In this document: in pieces, positions 19,173-28,195 of the stretch
Layout: each line of letters starts with the position of its first letter
Numbering within the stretch: position 1 is the stretch's first letter
Origin: Sagittula stellata E-37
GTDB taxonomy: Bacteria > Pseudomonadota > Alphaproteobacteria > Rhodobacterales > Rhodobacteraceae
DNA: 64,000 nt
Direction of reading: 5' to 3'
NCBI RefSeq assembly: GCF_039724765.1
Contig: NZ_CP155730.1
Coordinates: forward strand, 62,001-126,000
Made by a program: the position numbers and the translations under genes
The notes under the pieces: model-generated
What the model saw: only the letters and a program-made list of their open reading frames with translations
What the model was told of the DNA's origin: nothing
The model's database searches: none

Positions 19173-20170
19173 CCGAGGCCCCCATTCTCGAGATCCGCAA
19201 CCTGTCCAAGACCTTTTCGCAGCCGGTGAGCCTGGGCGGTCGGATCGCCAATCTCTTTGGCGGCAAGAACCGGCCGGTCCATGTGCACGCCGTTCAGGAC
19301 GTGGATATCACCGTCGAGAGCGGCGAGGTGGTCGGCATCGTCGGCGAGTCCGGCTGTGGAAAATCGACCGTCGCCCGGATGCTCGCCGGGATCAGCACGC
19401 CTTCGGGTGGCAGCCTGCGCTGGCGCGGCAAGGACGTGGCCGAGATGACCGCGAAAGAGCATCGCGCCTTCGACCTTGGCGTTCAGATGATCTTTCAGGA
19501 TCCCTTCGCCTCTCTCAACCCGCGCATGCGGATCGGCGACATCATCGGTGAGGCGGCGGTCAAACATGGCCGGATCACGCGCCGGGAGCAGCGCGATTAC
19601 GTCGTTTCGCTCATGGAGAAGGTGGGGCTGTCGGGGGCCTACATCGACCGGTTCCCGCACCAGTTTTCCGGCGGCCAGCGCCAGCGCATCGGGATCGCCC
19701 GGGCGCTTGCGGTCAACCCGGACCTGATCATCTGCGACGAATCCGTCGCAGCACTCGATGTGTCGATCCAGGCGCAGGTCCTCAACCTCTTCATGGATTT
19801 GCGGGACGAGCTCGACCTCACCTATCTCTTCATTTCCCATAACCTGGGCGTGGTGGAGCATATCTCCGACCGGGTGGTGATCATGTATCTCGGCCGCGTG
19901 GTAGAGGTGGCGCCGACGGACGCGCTTTATGGCGATCCGAACCATCCCTACACCCGCCTCCTGATCGAACAGGTGCCCAGCCTTGAGGCCGGCAAGCGCG
20001 ATTACGCCCCGATCGCGGGCGAACTCCCTTCGCCGCTCGATCCGCCGTCGGGCTGCGCGTTCAACCCGCGCTGTCCCTGGGCGACCGAGCGCTGCCGCAC
20101 GGAGCGTCCCGCGCTGCGCGAGATCGCCCCGGGGCGCCTTTCCGCGTGCCATCTGAACGATCCGGCCTGA
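19169..20170 (+). CDS. dppF: DppF-type ABC ATPase
   Basis: A 333-residue nucleotide-binding subunit. Walker A is GESGCGKS, the signature is FSGGQRQRIGIARAL, and Walker B is LIICDESVAALD, with DE intact but the usual proline replaced by serine. The cysteine tail motif CAFNPRCPWATERC is present. The start at 19169 overlaps the dppD stop and gives MTEAPILEI; a longer frame opens earlier within dppD but lacks homology there. It completes a five-gene importer. Confidence 0.92.
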   Translation: MTEAPILEIRNLSKTFSQPVSLGGRIANLFGGKNRPVHVHAVQDVDITVESGEVVGIVGESGCGKSTVARMLAGISTPSGGSLRWRGKDVAEMTAKEHRAFDLGVQMIFQDPFASLNPRMRIGDIIGEAAVKHGRITRREQRDYVVSLMEKVGLSGAYIDRFPHQFSGGQRQRIGIARALAVNPDLIICDESVAALDVSIQAQVLNLFMDLRDELDLTYLFISHNLGVVEHISDRVVIMYLGRVVEVAPTDALYGDPNHPYTRLLIEQVPSLEAGKRDYAPIAGELPSPLDPPSGCAFNPRCPWATERCRTERPALREIAPGRLSACHLNDPA

Positions 20171-20219
20171 CCCACAGGCCGCGTGTTCATCGAGAAACCG
20201 AGCTGACAAGAGAAAAACA

Positions 20220-21683
20220 ATGACTAGAGACACACCCGATCTCGCCCTGCGCAACGACATGCTGTCGACAGCGGCCGTTTCGGCGCTCGCCGACCGCAAG
20301 GCCCCGACCTTCATCGACCTGAGCGACCGGCTCTGGGGCATGCCGGAGCTGCGCTGGGAAGAGGTCCGCTCCGTCGAGGAGCATATCGCGGCGGCGGAAG
20401 CCGAAGGGTTTGCCATCACCCGCAACCTGGCGGGCATGCCCACCGCCTTCATGGCCGAATGTGGCGAGGGCGACATCACGATCGGGTTCCTCGGCGAATA
20501 CGACGCCCTCGCGGGTCTCTCGCAAGAGGCAGGGCTGACCGAACAGAAACCGCTGGAGCAGGGCGGCAAGGGACATGGCTGCCACCACAACCTGCTGGGC
20601 AGCGCGTCCCTGCTGGCCGCCGTCACCCTGCGCGACGCGCTGGCCGAGGCCGGGGTCAAGGCCCGGGTGCGCTATTTCGGCTGCCCGGCAGAGGAAGGCG
20701 GCTCGGGCAAGACCTACATGGCCCGCGAAGGCAGCTTCGACGGTCTCGACGCGGCCTTCTGCTGGCATCCCGCGCCCTACAATGCCGTCATGTCCGCGGC
20801 CACGCTCGCCAACAAGCAAGCCTATTTCCGCTTCACCGGGCGGTCGTCCCACGCCGCCGTCAGCCCCGAAGTCGGGCGCAGCGCGCTCGACGCGCTCGAG
20901 CTCATGAACATCGGCATCAACTTCATGCGCGAACACATGTCGTCGAACTGCCGCGTGCATTATTCGATCACCGACACCGGCGGGACGTCGCCGAACGTGG
21001 TGCAGGGCTATGCCGAGGGCCTCTATCTGGTGCGCGCGCCCCGGTTGGACCAGGCGGAAGACCTCTATGCGCGGGTGCTTCGCATCGCCGAGGGGGCGGC
21101 CCTGATGAGCGACACGACCTTCGAGGTGGTCTTTGATCGCGCGACCTCGGGCATCCTGCCGAACCGGGCCCTGGAAGAGGCGATGCACGAGGCATTCGAG
21201 GAAATCGGCGCGCCGGCCTTCGACGAGACCGACCATGACTATGCCGACCGTCTTGCGGCCGCGGCGCTGACCGACAGCGACCGCCGCGCCAGCGCCGAGG
21301 CGTTCGGTGCCGAACTGGAATACCCGCGCAACCTGCACGAGGGCATCCTGGCCTTGCCGACAGAGCCAGGGCTGTTCTTCGGCTCAACCGATGTGGGCGA
21401 TGTCAGCAACGTCGTTCCTGTCGCGCAATGCCTGACGGCGACCACAGTCATCGGCACCCCGTTCCACACCTGGCAGACGGTCACGCAGGGCAAGATGCCC
21501 CACGCCCACAAGGCGATGGTCACCGCCGCCAAGGTGATGGCCAGCACCGCCGCCCGCGTTGTGCGCGATCCCGACCTGCGCAGTGCCGCGCAGGCCGAGT
21601 TTGACAAGCGTCGGGGCGGAAAGGCCTACCGGTCGCCGATGCCGGACGACAAGATGCCACCGAAGAACTCCCGATCGTCCTGA
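20220..21683 (+). CDS. M20-family amidohydrolase, AbgB-like
   Basis: A 487-residue protein of the M20 metallopeptidase/aminoacylase family. Metal-site blocks are visible: GHGCHHNLLG near residues 119-128, PAEEGGSGKTYMAREG near 158-173, and the late GSTDVGDVSNVVP block near 387-399, typical of AbgB (p-aminobenzoyl-glutamate hydrolase subunit B). Members cleave amide bonds of N-acyl amino acids. It follows dppF by 49 bases with AAGAGA before the start, so it is probably the last gene of the importer operon and processes the imported compound. AbgA, the usual partner of AbgB, is not present here. Confidence 0.85.
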   Translation: MTRDTPDLALRNDMLSTAAVSALADRKAPTFIDLSDRLWGMPELRWEEVRSVEEHIAAAEAEGFAITRNLAGMPTAFMAECGEGDITIGFLGEYDALAGLSQEAGLTEQKPLEQGGKGHGCHHNLLGSASLLAAVTLRDALAEAGVKARVRYFGCPAEEGGSGKTYMAREGSFDGLDAAFCWHPAPYNAVMSAATLANKQAYFRFTGRSSHAAVSPEVGRSALDALELMNIGINFMREHMSSNCRVHYSITDTGGTSPNVVQGYAEGLYLVRAPRLDQAEDLYARVLRIAEGAALMSDTTFEVVFDRATSGILPNRALEEAMHEAFEEIGAPAFDETDHDYADRLAAAALTDSDRRASAEAFGAELEYPRNLHEGILALPTEPGLFFGSTDVGDVSNVVPVAQCLTATTVIGTPFHTWQTVTQGKMPHAHKAMVTAAKVMASTAARVVRDPDLRSAAQAEFDKRRGGKAYRSPMPDDKMPPKNSRSS

Positions 21684-21875
21684 AAGGCGACGCGCAGCAT
21701 GACCGCGGCCCATGCCGGATGACGGGGCGTGGCGCTTCCGTGATGGACGGGGCCCGAAATGTTGCCCTCGAAGCCTGCGAAAGGACCACGCCGTCATACC
21801 GTGGGGCCAACCACCTCAGGCGGGACTTGAAGTGGCGGCGCCAAAGTCGGTTTGATCGATCCTGAAGCGCCGCGT

Positions 21876-22322
21876 TCAGATAATCTTGGCCAGCAGCCGC
21901 AGCAGCGTTTCCTTTTCACGCTCGCGCAGGGGGGCGAGGGTTTCGTTGGTGACGCGGATGGCGGCCTCGACCGCTTCATTGATCAGGGCGATACCCTTTG
22001 GGGTCAGGGAAACAAGGTGTCTGCGGCGATCTTTCGGGTCGCGGCGGGTGACCAGAAGCTCGCGTGCAATGAGGCGGTCGACCACACCTTTGGTGGTGGC
22101 ACCGTCCATTGCGACCGAGCGGCCCAACAGGTTTTGCGACATCGGTCCGTCTTCGGCCAGACGGTGCATGATTGCAAACTGGGTTGTGGTCAGCCTGCCC
22201 GGTACAAGTTCGAGAAAGATGTTCGAATTACGCTGATAGGCTTTGCGCAAAAGAAAGCCGATCTGCTCGTCCAGCACATAGCCATGATCTGCACTGGTGC
22301 GGGGCTGTGTGGTCTCGCTCAA
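21876..22322 (-). CDS. MarR-family regulator, probable repressor of the heterocycle regulon
   Basis: A 148-residue winged-helix protein. The DNA-binding core runs from TTQFAIMHRLAEDGPMSQNLL through RSVAMDGATTKGVVDRLIAR to the wing RRDPKDRRRHLVSLTPKG (about residues 45-115), followed by the dimerisation helix LAPLREREKETLLRLL. It is the last gene of the long minus-strand operon, 69 bases after livF. As the only regulator in the cluster, it is the best candidate to bind the three matching 16-bp operators at 31797, 32740 and 32841; MarR proteins bind palindromes of this size and respond to aromatic acids. That link is inference. Confidence 0.9.
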   Translation of the reverse strand: MSETTQPRTSADHGYVLDEQIGFLLRKAYQRNSNIFLELVPGRLTTTQFAIMHRLAEDGPMSQNLLGRSVAMDGATTKGVVDRLIARELLVTRRDPKDRRRHLVSLTPKGIALINEAVEAAIRVTNETLAPLREREKETLLRLLAKII

Positions 22323-22391
22323 CGGCCTCTCCTTGAAACTGGCCTATCGCTGGTAAAGCGCAGGGTGCGCAGAGGCAAGACGCCTGTCGGA

Positions 22392-23093
22392 TCAGACCGA
22401 CAGGTAGGCATCGCGGATTTCGGGATGGGCTTCGAGTTCGGCAAAGCTGCCGTCGAACTTCTTCTCGCCGCCTTCGATGATGATGGCGCGGTCGGCAACG
22501 GCGCGGGCAAAGTGCAGGTTCTGTTCCGAGATCATCACCGTCAGCCCTTCGGCCTTGAGCTTGAGAATTGTATTGGCCATCTCTTCGACGATCACCGGCG
22601 CAATGCCTTCTGAGGGTTCGTCGAGCAACAAGAGCAGCGGGTTGCCCATAAGCGTGCGGGCGATGGTCAGCATTTGCTGTTCGCCGCCCGACATATGTTT
22701 GCCACGGTTGTTTCGGCGTTCGGCCAGGTTGGGGAAGATGTCGAACAGTTGCTCGACGCTCCACGTCGGCGCGCCGTCGCGGCGGGGTTGGCGGCCGACT
22801 TCGAGGTTTTCCATCACCGTCAGGTCGGTGAAGATGCGGCGGTCTTCGGGCACATAGCCGATGCCGGCCTTGGCGACGCGAAAGGCCGGTGCGCCGACAA
22901 GGTCGGTGCCCTGGAACATGACCCGGCCCGTGCGGGGCCGGACCAGTTGCAACACCGATTTCATGGTGGTGGATTTGCCCGCGCCGTTGCGCCCCAGCAG
23001 GGCCACGACCTCGCCCCGGCCGATCTGGAAGGACAGGCCGTTCAGGATATGGGCCTTGCCGTAATAGCTGTGAATGCCCTCGACGTTAAGCAT
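22392..23093 (-). CDS. livF: LivF-type branched-chain/organic acid ABC ATPase
   Basis: A 233-residue ATPase. Walker A is GRNGAGKST, the signature is MSGGEQQMLTIARTL, and Walker B is LLLLDEPSEGI, all of LivF type. The start is set at ATG 23093 (MLNVEGIHSYYG), which overlaps the end of livG by eight bases; an upstream in-frame start would add 30 residues without homology. It works with LivG on the fused permease. In this cluster the importer probably carries the heterocyclic substrate rather than leucine. Confidence 0.92.
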   Translation of the reverse strand: MLNVEGIHSYYGKAHILNGLSFQIGRGEVVALLGRNGAGKSTTMKSVLQLVRPRTGRVMFQGTDLVGAPAFRVAKAGIGYVPEDRRIFTDLTVMENLEVGRQPRRDGAPTWSVEQLFDIFPNLAERRNNRGKHMSGGEQQMLTIARTLMGNPLLLLLDEPSEGIAPVIVEEMANTILKLKAEGLTVMISEQNLHFARAVADRAIIIEGGEKKFDGSFAELEAHPEIRDAYLSV

Positions 23094-23856
23094 CCTGCGC
23101 CTCCTTGAACAACGTGCCGCCGCCCAGATAAACCTCTTGGACCTGCGGATTTTCACGCACCTCTGCGGCGCTGCCGTCGGCAATCAGCTCGCCCCGGTTC
23201 AGCACCATGATGTGATGCGCGTGGGCAAAGACCACGTCCATGTCGTGCTCGGTAAAAAGGACGGACACGCCCTGATCGCGCACGATATCGGCCACCAGCT
23301 GCATCAGTTCGATGCGCGCCGAGGGCGCCATGCCGGCGGTGGGTTCGTCCATCAGCAACAGGCGGGGGCGGTGGGTGAGGGCGATGGCCAGTTCGAGCCG
23401 CTTGAGGTCGCCGTAGGCCAGAACCGAGCAGGGGCGGTCGGCCTGATCGGCCATCGACACTGTTTGCAGGAACTCGAAAGCCTCCTCGCGGTACAGTTTC
23501 CATGCGCGGGGCAGCATCGAGAAGAGTTTGCGGTGGTGGCTCATCAGCGCCATCTGCACGTTCTCGATCACGCTCATCGACTGGTAGGTGCCGGTGATCT
23601 GGAATGTGCGGCCGACCCCCTTGCGCCAGATCTCACGGGGGCGCTGGCCGGTCACGTTTTCGCCGTCCAGAAACACCTGACCGGCGGTCGGTTTCAGCTG
23701 GCCCATCAGCATGTTGAAACAGGTGGATTTACCGGCGCCGTTGGGACCGATCAGGGCCTTGAGCTCGCCCTGTTCCACCGCAAAGGACACGCCGTTGACG
23801 GCCAGAAAACCGTCATAACTTTTCTTGAGGTCTTCGACACGCAGGATCTCGGTCAT
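23086..23856 (-). CDS. livG: LivG-type ABC ATPase
   Basis: A 256-residue ATPase. Walker A is GPNGAGKST, the signature region is LAYGDLKRLELAIAL (the LivG variant), and Walker B is LLLMDEPTAGMAPSAR. The LivG-specific insert after Walker A (LMGQLKPTAGQVFLDGENVTG) is present. The start overlaps the stop of the permease gene by four bases. Confidence 0.92.
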   Translation of the reverse strand: MTEILRVEDLKKSYDGFLAVNGVSFAVEQGELKALIGPNGAGKSTCFNMLMGQLKPTAGQVFLDGENVTGQRPREIWRKGVGRTFQITGTYQSMSVIENVQMALMSHHRKLFSMLPRAWKLYREEAFEFLQTVSMADQADRPCSVLAYGDLKRLELAIALTHRPRLLLMDEPTAGMAPSARIELMQLVADIVRDQGVSVLFTEHDMDVVFAHAHHIMVLNRGELIADGSAAEVRENPQVQEVYLGGGTLFKEAQDA

Positions 23857-25712
23857 TTGACGGCCTCATCGTTGGTGCCGCGGAATTTGGCCCACGTGCT
23901 GCGCAGGGTGCCGACGATGCCTTCGGGCGCGATGATGACCACGGCGATGATGACAAGGCCCAGAACCAGACGCCAGTATTCGAGCCGGGTCAGCCAGTCT
24001 TCGACCACCGTCATGAAGCCCGCGCCGACGACGCCACCGGCGAGCGTTTTGACACCGCCAAGGAAGACCACGATGAGCGCGTCGAAAGAGGCCCCGATCT
24101 CCAGTTCGGTCGGGAAGACGGACCCTTTGGAGAAGACGAAGATGCCGCCCGCCAGCCCGGCCATGACGCCTGCCAGCCCGAAGGCGACGTGCTGGACGCG
24201 CTTGACATTGATGCCCATCGCCTCGGCCTGACGCGGGCTGTCTCGGCCTGCGCGCAAAGCATAGCCAAAAGGCGAATGGATGATGTGGCGCAGCACCAGG
24301 ATGCCGCCGACACCGAAGGCCAGGGTGAAGTAATAGAACGGGGTCGTGCCGCTCAGCCAGCTTGCAGGCCAGATGTTGACCAGCCCGTCATCGCCGCGCG
24401 TCAGGTCGCGCCATTGATAGGCCATCGACCAGACCAGCTGTGAAAAGGCCAGCGTGAGCATGGCAAAGTAAACACCGCTGAGGCGGATGCAGAACCAGCC
24501 GATCCCCAGCGCCAGCAGGCCGGCGGCTAGCGGGGCAAACAGGAATGCGATCTCCATCGGGGTTTCGAGATGATAGACCAGCAGCGCCGCGGCATAGGCG
24601 CCGCCGCCAAAGAACGCCGCGTGGCCAAAGCTGACCATGCCACCGGTGCCAAGGATGAAATGCAGCGAGGCGGCGAAGAGGGCAAAGACCAACATGTCGA
24701 TCAGCAGGATCAGCACGAAGCGGTCGGCAAACAGGGGCAGGGCAGCCAGCATGAGCAACAGGGCGACCACCACCATCTGACCGGTGGGGCCGTAGGGGCG
24801 GATCGGGCTTTCGGGTGCGCCGACCTGTCCGTGTTCGCCCGCGACTTCCTCCCGGCCGAGCAGGCCGTAGGGGCGGATGATCAGGACCACGGCCATGACG
24901 ACAAACATCAGCACCAGCGTGGATTGCGGCAGATAGGTGACGCCAAAGACGTTCAGCACCGAGATCAGCACCGCCGCAATGAAGGCCCCGGGCAGCGATC
25001 CCATGCCGCCGATCACCACGACGACGAAGGCCGCGCCGATGATGTTGAAATCCATCAGAAGATCGGCCCCGCCCTTGGGCAGTTGCAGCGCGCCGCCCCA
25101 GCCGGCCAGCGCCGAGCCGAGGGCAAAGACGCCGGTGAACAGCCAGGCCTGATTGACGCCAAGTGCGCCGACCATCTCGCGGTCTTGCGTGGCGGCGCGG
25201 ACCAGCACGCCGACCCGTGTCTTGGTGATGAGATACCACAGGGCAAATAGGATCAGCGGGGTGATGGCGATGATCACCAGATCGTACTTGGGCACCGGTT
25301 CGCCGAAGATGCGCCAGACGCCGCGCAGGCCGGGCGCACGCGGGCCCATGCGGTCTTCAGCGCCCCAGACCATCAGGGCAAGGTCCTGGATGACGAGGAT
25401 CACGCCGAAGGTGGCAACCAGCTGGAACAGTTCGGGGGCGCGGTAGATCGGGCGCAGCACCACCATTTCGACAAAGGCCCCGATGGCGCCGACCACAAGG
25501 CCGGTCAGAAGGATCGCCCCCCAGAACCCCATGGCACCGGGCAGCACCTGCATCAAGGTGACGCCGACGAAGGCGCCCAGCATGTAGAACGACCCGTGGG
25601 CAAAGTTGACGATCCGGGTGACGCCGAAGATCAGCGACAGGCCCGAGGCCACCAGGAACAGCGAGCAGGCATTGGCGAGGCCGGTCAGGAGCTGGGCAAA
25701 GAAAAAGGCCAT
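23853..25712 (-). CDS. Fused LivH-LivM ABC permease
   Basis: A protein of 619 residues with two permease halves. The N-terminal half (about 1-290) has LivH features: ANACSLFLVASGLSLIFGVT and NFAHGSFYMLGAF near the start. The C-terminal half (about 320-600) has LivM features: a GTGGMVSFGHAAFFGGGAYA block and a GRDSPRQAEAMGINVKRVQ loop. In most bacteria these are two proteins; here one frame encodes both with a charged linker (REEVAGEHGQVGAPESPIRP). The start at 25712 begins with the first helix (MAFFFAQLL). A 27-residue upstream extension would read through the stem-loop region and lacks homology. Confidence 0.92.
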   Translation of the reverse strand: MAFFFAQLLTGLANACSLFLVASGLSLIFGVTRIVNFAHGSFYMLGAFVGVTLMQVLPGAMGFWGAILLTGLVVGAIGAFVEMVVLRPIYRAPELFQLVATFGVILVIQDLALMVWGAEDRMGPRAPGLRGVWRIFGEPVPKYDLVIIAITPLILFALWYLITKTRVGVLVRAATQDREMVGALGVNQAWLFTGVFALGSALAGWGGALQLPKGGADLLMDFNIIGAAFVVVVIGGMGSLPGAFIAAVLISVLNVFGVTYLPQSTLVLMFVVMAVVLIIRPYGLLGREEVAGEHGQVGAPESPIRPYGPTGQMVVVALLLMLAALPLFADRFVLILLIDMLVFALFAASLHFILGTGGMVSFGHAAFFGGGAYAAALLVYHLETPMEIAFLFAPLAAGLLALGIGWFCIRLSGVYFAMLTLAFSQLVWSMAYQWRDLTRGDDGLVNIWPASWLSGTTPFYYFTLAFGVGGILVLRHIIHSPFGYALRAGRDSPRQAEAMGINVKRVQHVAFGLAGVMAGLAGGIFVFSKGSVFPTELEIGASFDALIVVFLGGVKTLAGGVVGAGFMTVVEDWLTRLEYWRLVLGLVIIAVVIIAPEGIVGTLRSTWAKFRGTNDEAVK

Positions 25713-25771
25713 GCGGAAGATAATCCTTGGGCGTGCACCGCCAAGCGGAGTGTCATGTCGGGAAGGGATGT

Positions 25772-25798
25772 GGCAGGCGGGCGCTGTGCCCACCTGCC
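25772..25798 (-). terminator. Stem-loop between livK and the permease gene
   Basis: GGCAGGCGGGC (25772-25782) and GCCCACCTGCC (25788-25798) form an 11-position stem with one C-A mismatch and a five-base loop. No T run follows in the direction of transcription. It lies just after the binding-protein gene, as does the stem-loop at 16231, and probably protects the livK message or limits readthrough. Confidence 0.55.
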
Positions 25799-25811
25799 GG
25801 TCGCGCGGGGC

Positions 25812-27020
25812 TTATTCCGCCGGGCGCATCGCCTTGATTTCTTCGTCCGAAGGCATGTAGCCGTCGGGCGATTTATAGGTCCAGTCGACCATGACACCCT
25901 TGCCGTCCTGCATCGCGAGGGTGCCGACATAGGCGCCCATGTTCGACTGGTTGTCGACCTCGCGATACATCAGCGTGCCGATGGGTGTGTCGGGGATTTC
26001 CAGCCCTTCGAAGGCGGCAATCAGCGAGTCCGTGTCGGTGGCACCGGCCTTTTCGATAGCGGCGGCGATGGAGATCACGTCGAGGTAACCGACCAGCGAG
26101 CCGATCTTGGGCGTTTCGCCGGTTTCGGCCATGTAGGCATCCACAAAGGCTTTTTCCGCCGTGCCGTCTTCAAAGCCGTACCAGGGATAGCCGGTGACGA
26201 ACCAGCCCTCGGGGGCTTCATCGCCCAGCGGTTCCAGATACTCGGGCTCGCCGGACAGCAGGCCATAGACCGGGCGGCCGTCGAAAAGGCCACGGTCGCC
26301 GCCCTCACGCACGAACTTGGCAAGGTCGGTGCCGAAGGTGACGTTGTAGATCGCGTCGGGTTTGGCGCGTTCGATGGCCTGCACCTCGGCGCCGGCGTCG
26401 ATTTTGAACAGGGCGGGCCATTGTTCCGCGACGAATTCGACCTCGGGCTTGAGCCGCTTGAGGTTCTCCTTGAAGGCGGCGACGGCATCCTGACCGTAGG
26501 CATAGTTGGGCGCGATGGTCGCGTATTTCACCGCGTCGGTCTTGGCGGCTTCTTCGGCCAGCATCGCGGCCTGAATCCAGGTCGAGGCGCGCAGGCGGAA
26601 GGTGTTGGGGTTGCCCGAGGTCCACACAAGGCTGTCGGCCAGCGGCTCGGCGGCAAGGTAGAGATAGCCCTTTTCAGCGGCAAAAGAGGACAGCGCCAGA
26701 CCGACGTGCGAAAGGATCGAGCCGGTCAGCATGACGGCCCCGTCACGGGTCATCAGCTCTTCTGCAATCTTGACAGCTTCAGCGGGGTCGCCCTGATCGT
26801 CGCGGAAGATGAATTCCAGCGGTTTGCCCAGCACACCGCCGGCGTCGTTGATTTCCTTGAGGCCCAGTTCGATACCCATCTTGTAGGGCTCGGCAAAGGC
26901 CGCCATGCGCTTGTAGTGGTTGATCTCACCGATCTTGATCGTGTCCTGCGCCAAGGCGGCCACAGGGGCCAGTGCAAGGGCGGTGGTAGCAGCGAGCAGG
27001 GTGCGTCGCGTGAAGGTCAT
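25812..27020 (-). CDS. livK: LivK-type periplasmic binding protein
   Basis: A 402-residue type I periplasmic binding protein. The signal peptide begins MTFTRRTLLAATTALALAPV; the RR pair is Tat-like, with cleavage near ALA-Q25. The mature protein opens IKIGEINHYKRMAAFAEPYK and has ELGLKEINDAGGVLGKPLEFI, the usual block of this family. The start is ATG 27020, with AGGAGAG upstream; a much longer open frame continues upstream but overlaps the Rieske gene and is not used. The ligand is probably the compound degraded by the cluster. The mature N-terminus differs from leucine-binding proteins, supporting a non-amino-acid ligand, which is inference. Confidence 0.9.
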   Translation of the reverse strand: MTFTRRTLLAATTALALAPVAALAQDTIKIGEINHYKRMAAFAEPYKMGIELGLKEINDAGGVLGKPLEFIFRDDQGDPAEAVKIAEELMTRDGAVMLTGSILSHVGLALSSFAAEKGYLYLAAEPLADSLVWTSGNPNTFRLRASTWIQAAMLAEEAAKTDAVKYATIAPNYAYGQDAVAAFKENLKRLKPEVEFVAEQWPALFKIDAGAEVQAIERAKPDAIYNVTFGTDLAKFVREGGDRGLFDGRPVYGLLSGEPEYLEPLGDEAPEGWFVTGYPWYGFEDGTAEKAFVDAYMAETGETPKIGSLVGYLDVISIAAAIEKAGATDTDSLIAAFEGLEIPDTPIGTLMYREVDNQSNMGAYVGTLAMQDGKGVMVDWTYKSPDGYMPSDEEIKAMRPAE

Positions 27021-27038
27021 TGGTGTCTCTCCTGTTGG

Positions 27039-27080
27039 CGGCAGTCTCCTGCCGGTCTGTTGGTGGCAGTCGGTGCCGCC
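27039..27080 (-). other. Two stem-loops between the Rieske gene and livK
   Basis: GGTGGCA-GTCGG-TGCCGCC (27062-27080) and CGGCA-GTCTCC-TGCCG (27039-27054) are consecutive inverted repeats in the 82-base gap. Together with 25772-25798, they leave the livK message bracketed by hairpins, which suggests mRNA processing or stabilisation. No U-rich tract makes either a clear terminator. Confidence 0.45.
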
Positions 27081-27102
27081 GTTTTGCCCGGTCTGACGCC
27101 GG

Positions 27103-28173
27103 TTAGTCGTGGTAGACAAAGGCAGGCGAGGGGTCGCTTGCCAGATCTTCGGTGCGTTCGAGTTCGATAAGGTCGTTGATCCGCTTGCGGTACACCAGAG
27201 GTCCCTTGTCGATGGCGATGCGGATGGGGCGTCGCTTGGCGGGGCGGTTCTCTTCCTCTTGCACGGCTTCAAGGATGTCCTTGTCCTCCTGAAAGGCGGT
27301 GCGGAACATCTTGTCCATGGTTGTCTCGGCCTCGGGATCGTCAAGCGCGGTGTTGCGGATGTGCATCCAGCGGTCGATGGAATAGGTCTCGGTCACCGGG
27401 GTGATGAAATGCAGGGCGAAGATGCGGACGCCCTTGTCGCGTTCATCCTCGGCAATGGCCTCCTCGGCGGGGGCCGAGCCGAAGTCGATCACGGCGGTGC
27501 AGGGCGTGTAGAGGTAGTAGTAATGCCAGCGGTCGACGTTGCCGGTAAAGCCGCCGAAGCCCTTGAAGAACCCGATGGGCTCGGCATCGCGGATCCAGCG
27601 CCAGGCGACAATCGCCTCGCCTTCGGTCTGGACATGCACGGGCACGTTTTCCGACGCCGCGTTGCCCAGCGTGGTGGGGTGGACAAAGCTCACATGCGCG
27701 GGGTCGACGAGGTTTTCGGCCACGTTCAGGTAGTTGGACCTGAGGTGCAGGGCGTCGCCGTGGTGAACCTTCCAGCCCGGGTCGGTGAATTCGGGCATGT
27801 CGAAGATCTTGCTGGTGTCTGCGCGGGCGGCGTCGCCCATCCAGATCCAGACGATGCCGTGGCGTTCTTCGGTGGGGAAGGCCTCGACATAGGCGGATTT
27901 GGGTAGGTTGGTCTGGCCCGGCACCCGCACGCATGCCCCCGAACAGTCGAACGTCAGCCCGTGATAGCCGCATTGCACATTGTCGCCCACACGCTTGCCC
28001 TTCGACAGCGGCAGCAGGCGGTGCGGGCAGCGGTCTTCGAGGGCAACCACCCCGCCATCGGATTTGCGGTACATGACGACGTGATCGCCAAGGATGGTAA
28101 AGCGGCGCAGGTCGTCGTCGATCTCGGTCGACCATGCGGCGACGTACCAGGCGTTGCGTATGAAATTCGACAT
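27103..28173 (-). CDS. Rieske non-heme iron oxygenase, VanA-like
   Basis: A protein of 356 residues. The Rieske cluster ligands are CPH near residue 48 and CGYH about 20 residues later (QCGYHGLTFD). The catalytic iron site is NYLNVAENLVDPAHVSFVH (about residues 148-166), with D-x2-H-x4-H. This is the vanillate demethylase/dicamba monooxygenase-like single-component oxygenase group, which hydroxylates or demethylates aromatic carboxylates. AGGAGG precedes the start at 28173 (MSNFIRNAWYVAAW). The gene lies 22 bases after the second DUF1185 gene. Electrons could come from the separate FNR-like protein at 31863 through an unlinked ferredoxin, since no ferredoxin domain is encoded here. Confidence 0.92.
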   Translation of the reverse strand: MSNFIRNAWYVAAWSTEIDDDLRRFTILGDHVVMYRKSDGGVVALEDRCPHRLLPLSKGKRVGDNVQCGYHGLTFDCSGACVRVPGQTNLPKSAYVEAFPTEERHGIVWIWMGDAARADTSKIFDMPEFTDPGWKVHHGDALHLRSNYLNVAENLVDPAHVSFVHPTTLGNAASENVPVHVQTEGEAIVAWRWIRDAEPIGFFKGFGGFTGNVDRWHYYYLYTPCTAVIDFGSAPAEEAIAEDERDKGVRIFALHFITPVTETYSIDRWMHIRNTALDDPEAETTMDKMFRTAFQEDKDILEAVQEEENRPAKRRPIRIAIDKGPLVYRKRINDLIELERTEDLASDPSPAFVYHD

Positions 28174-28195
28174 GTCGACCTCCTTGGTGGTGTTT

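Noticed and set aside
19001..20659. Minus-strand open frame of about 552 codons opposite the DppF and M20 genes
   Set aside because: Antisense frame across three genes, no recognisable motif.
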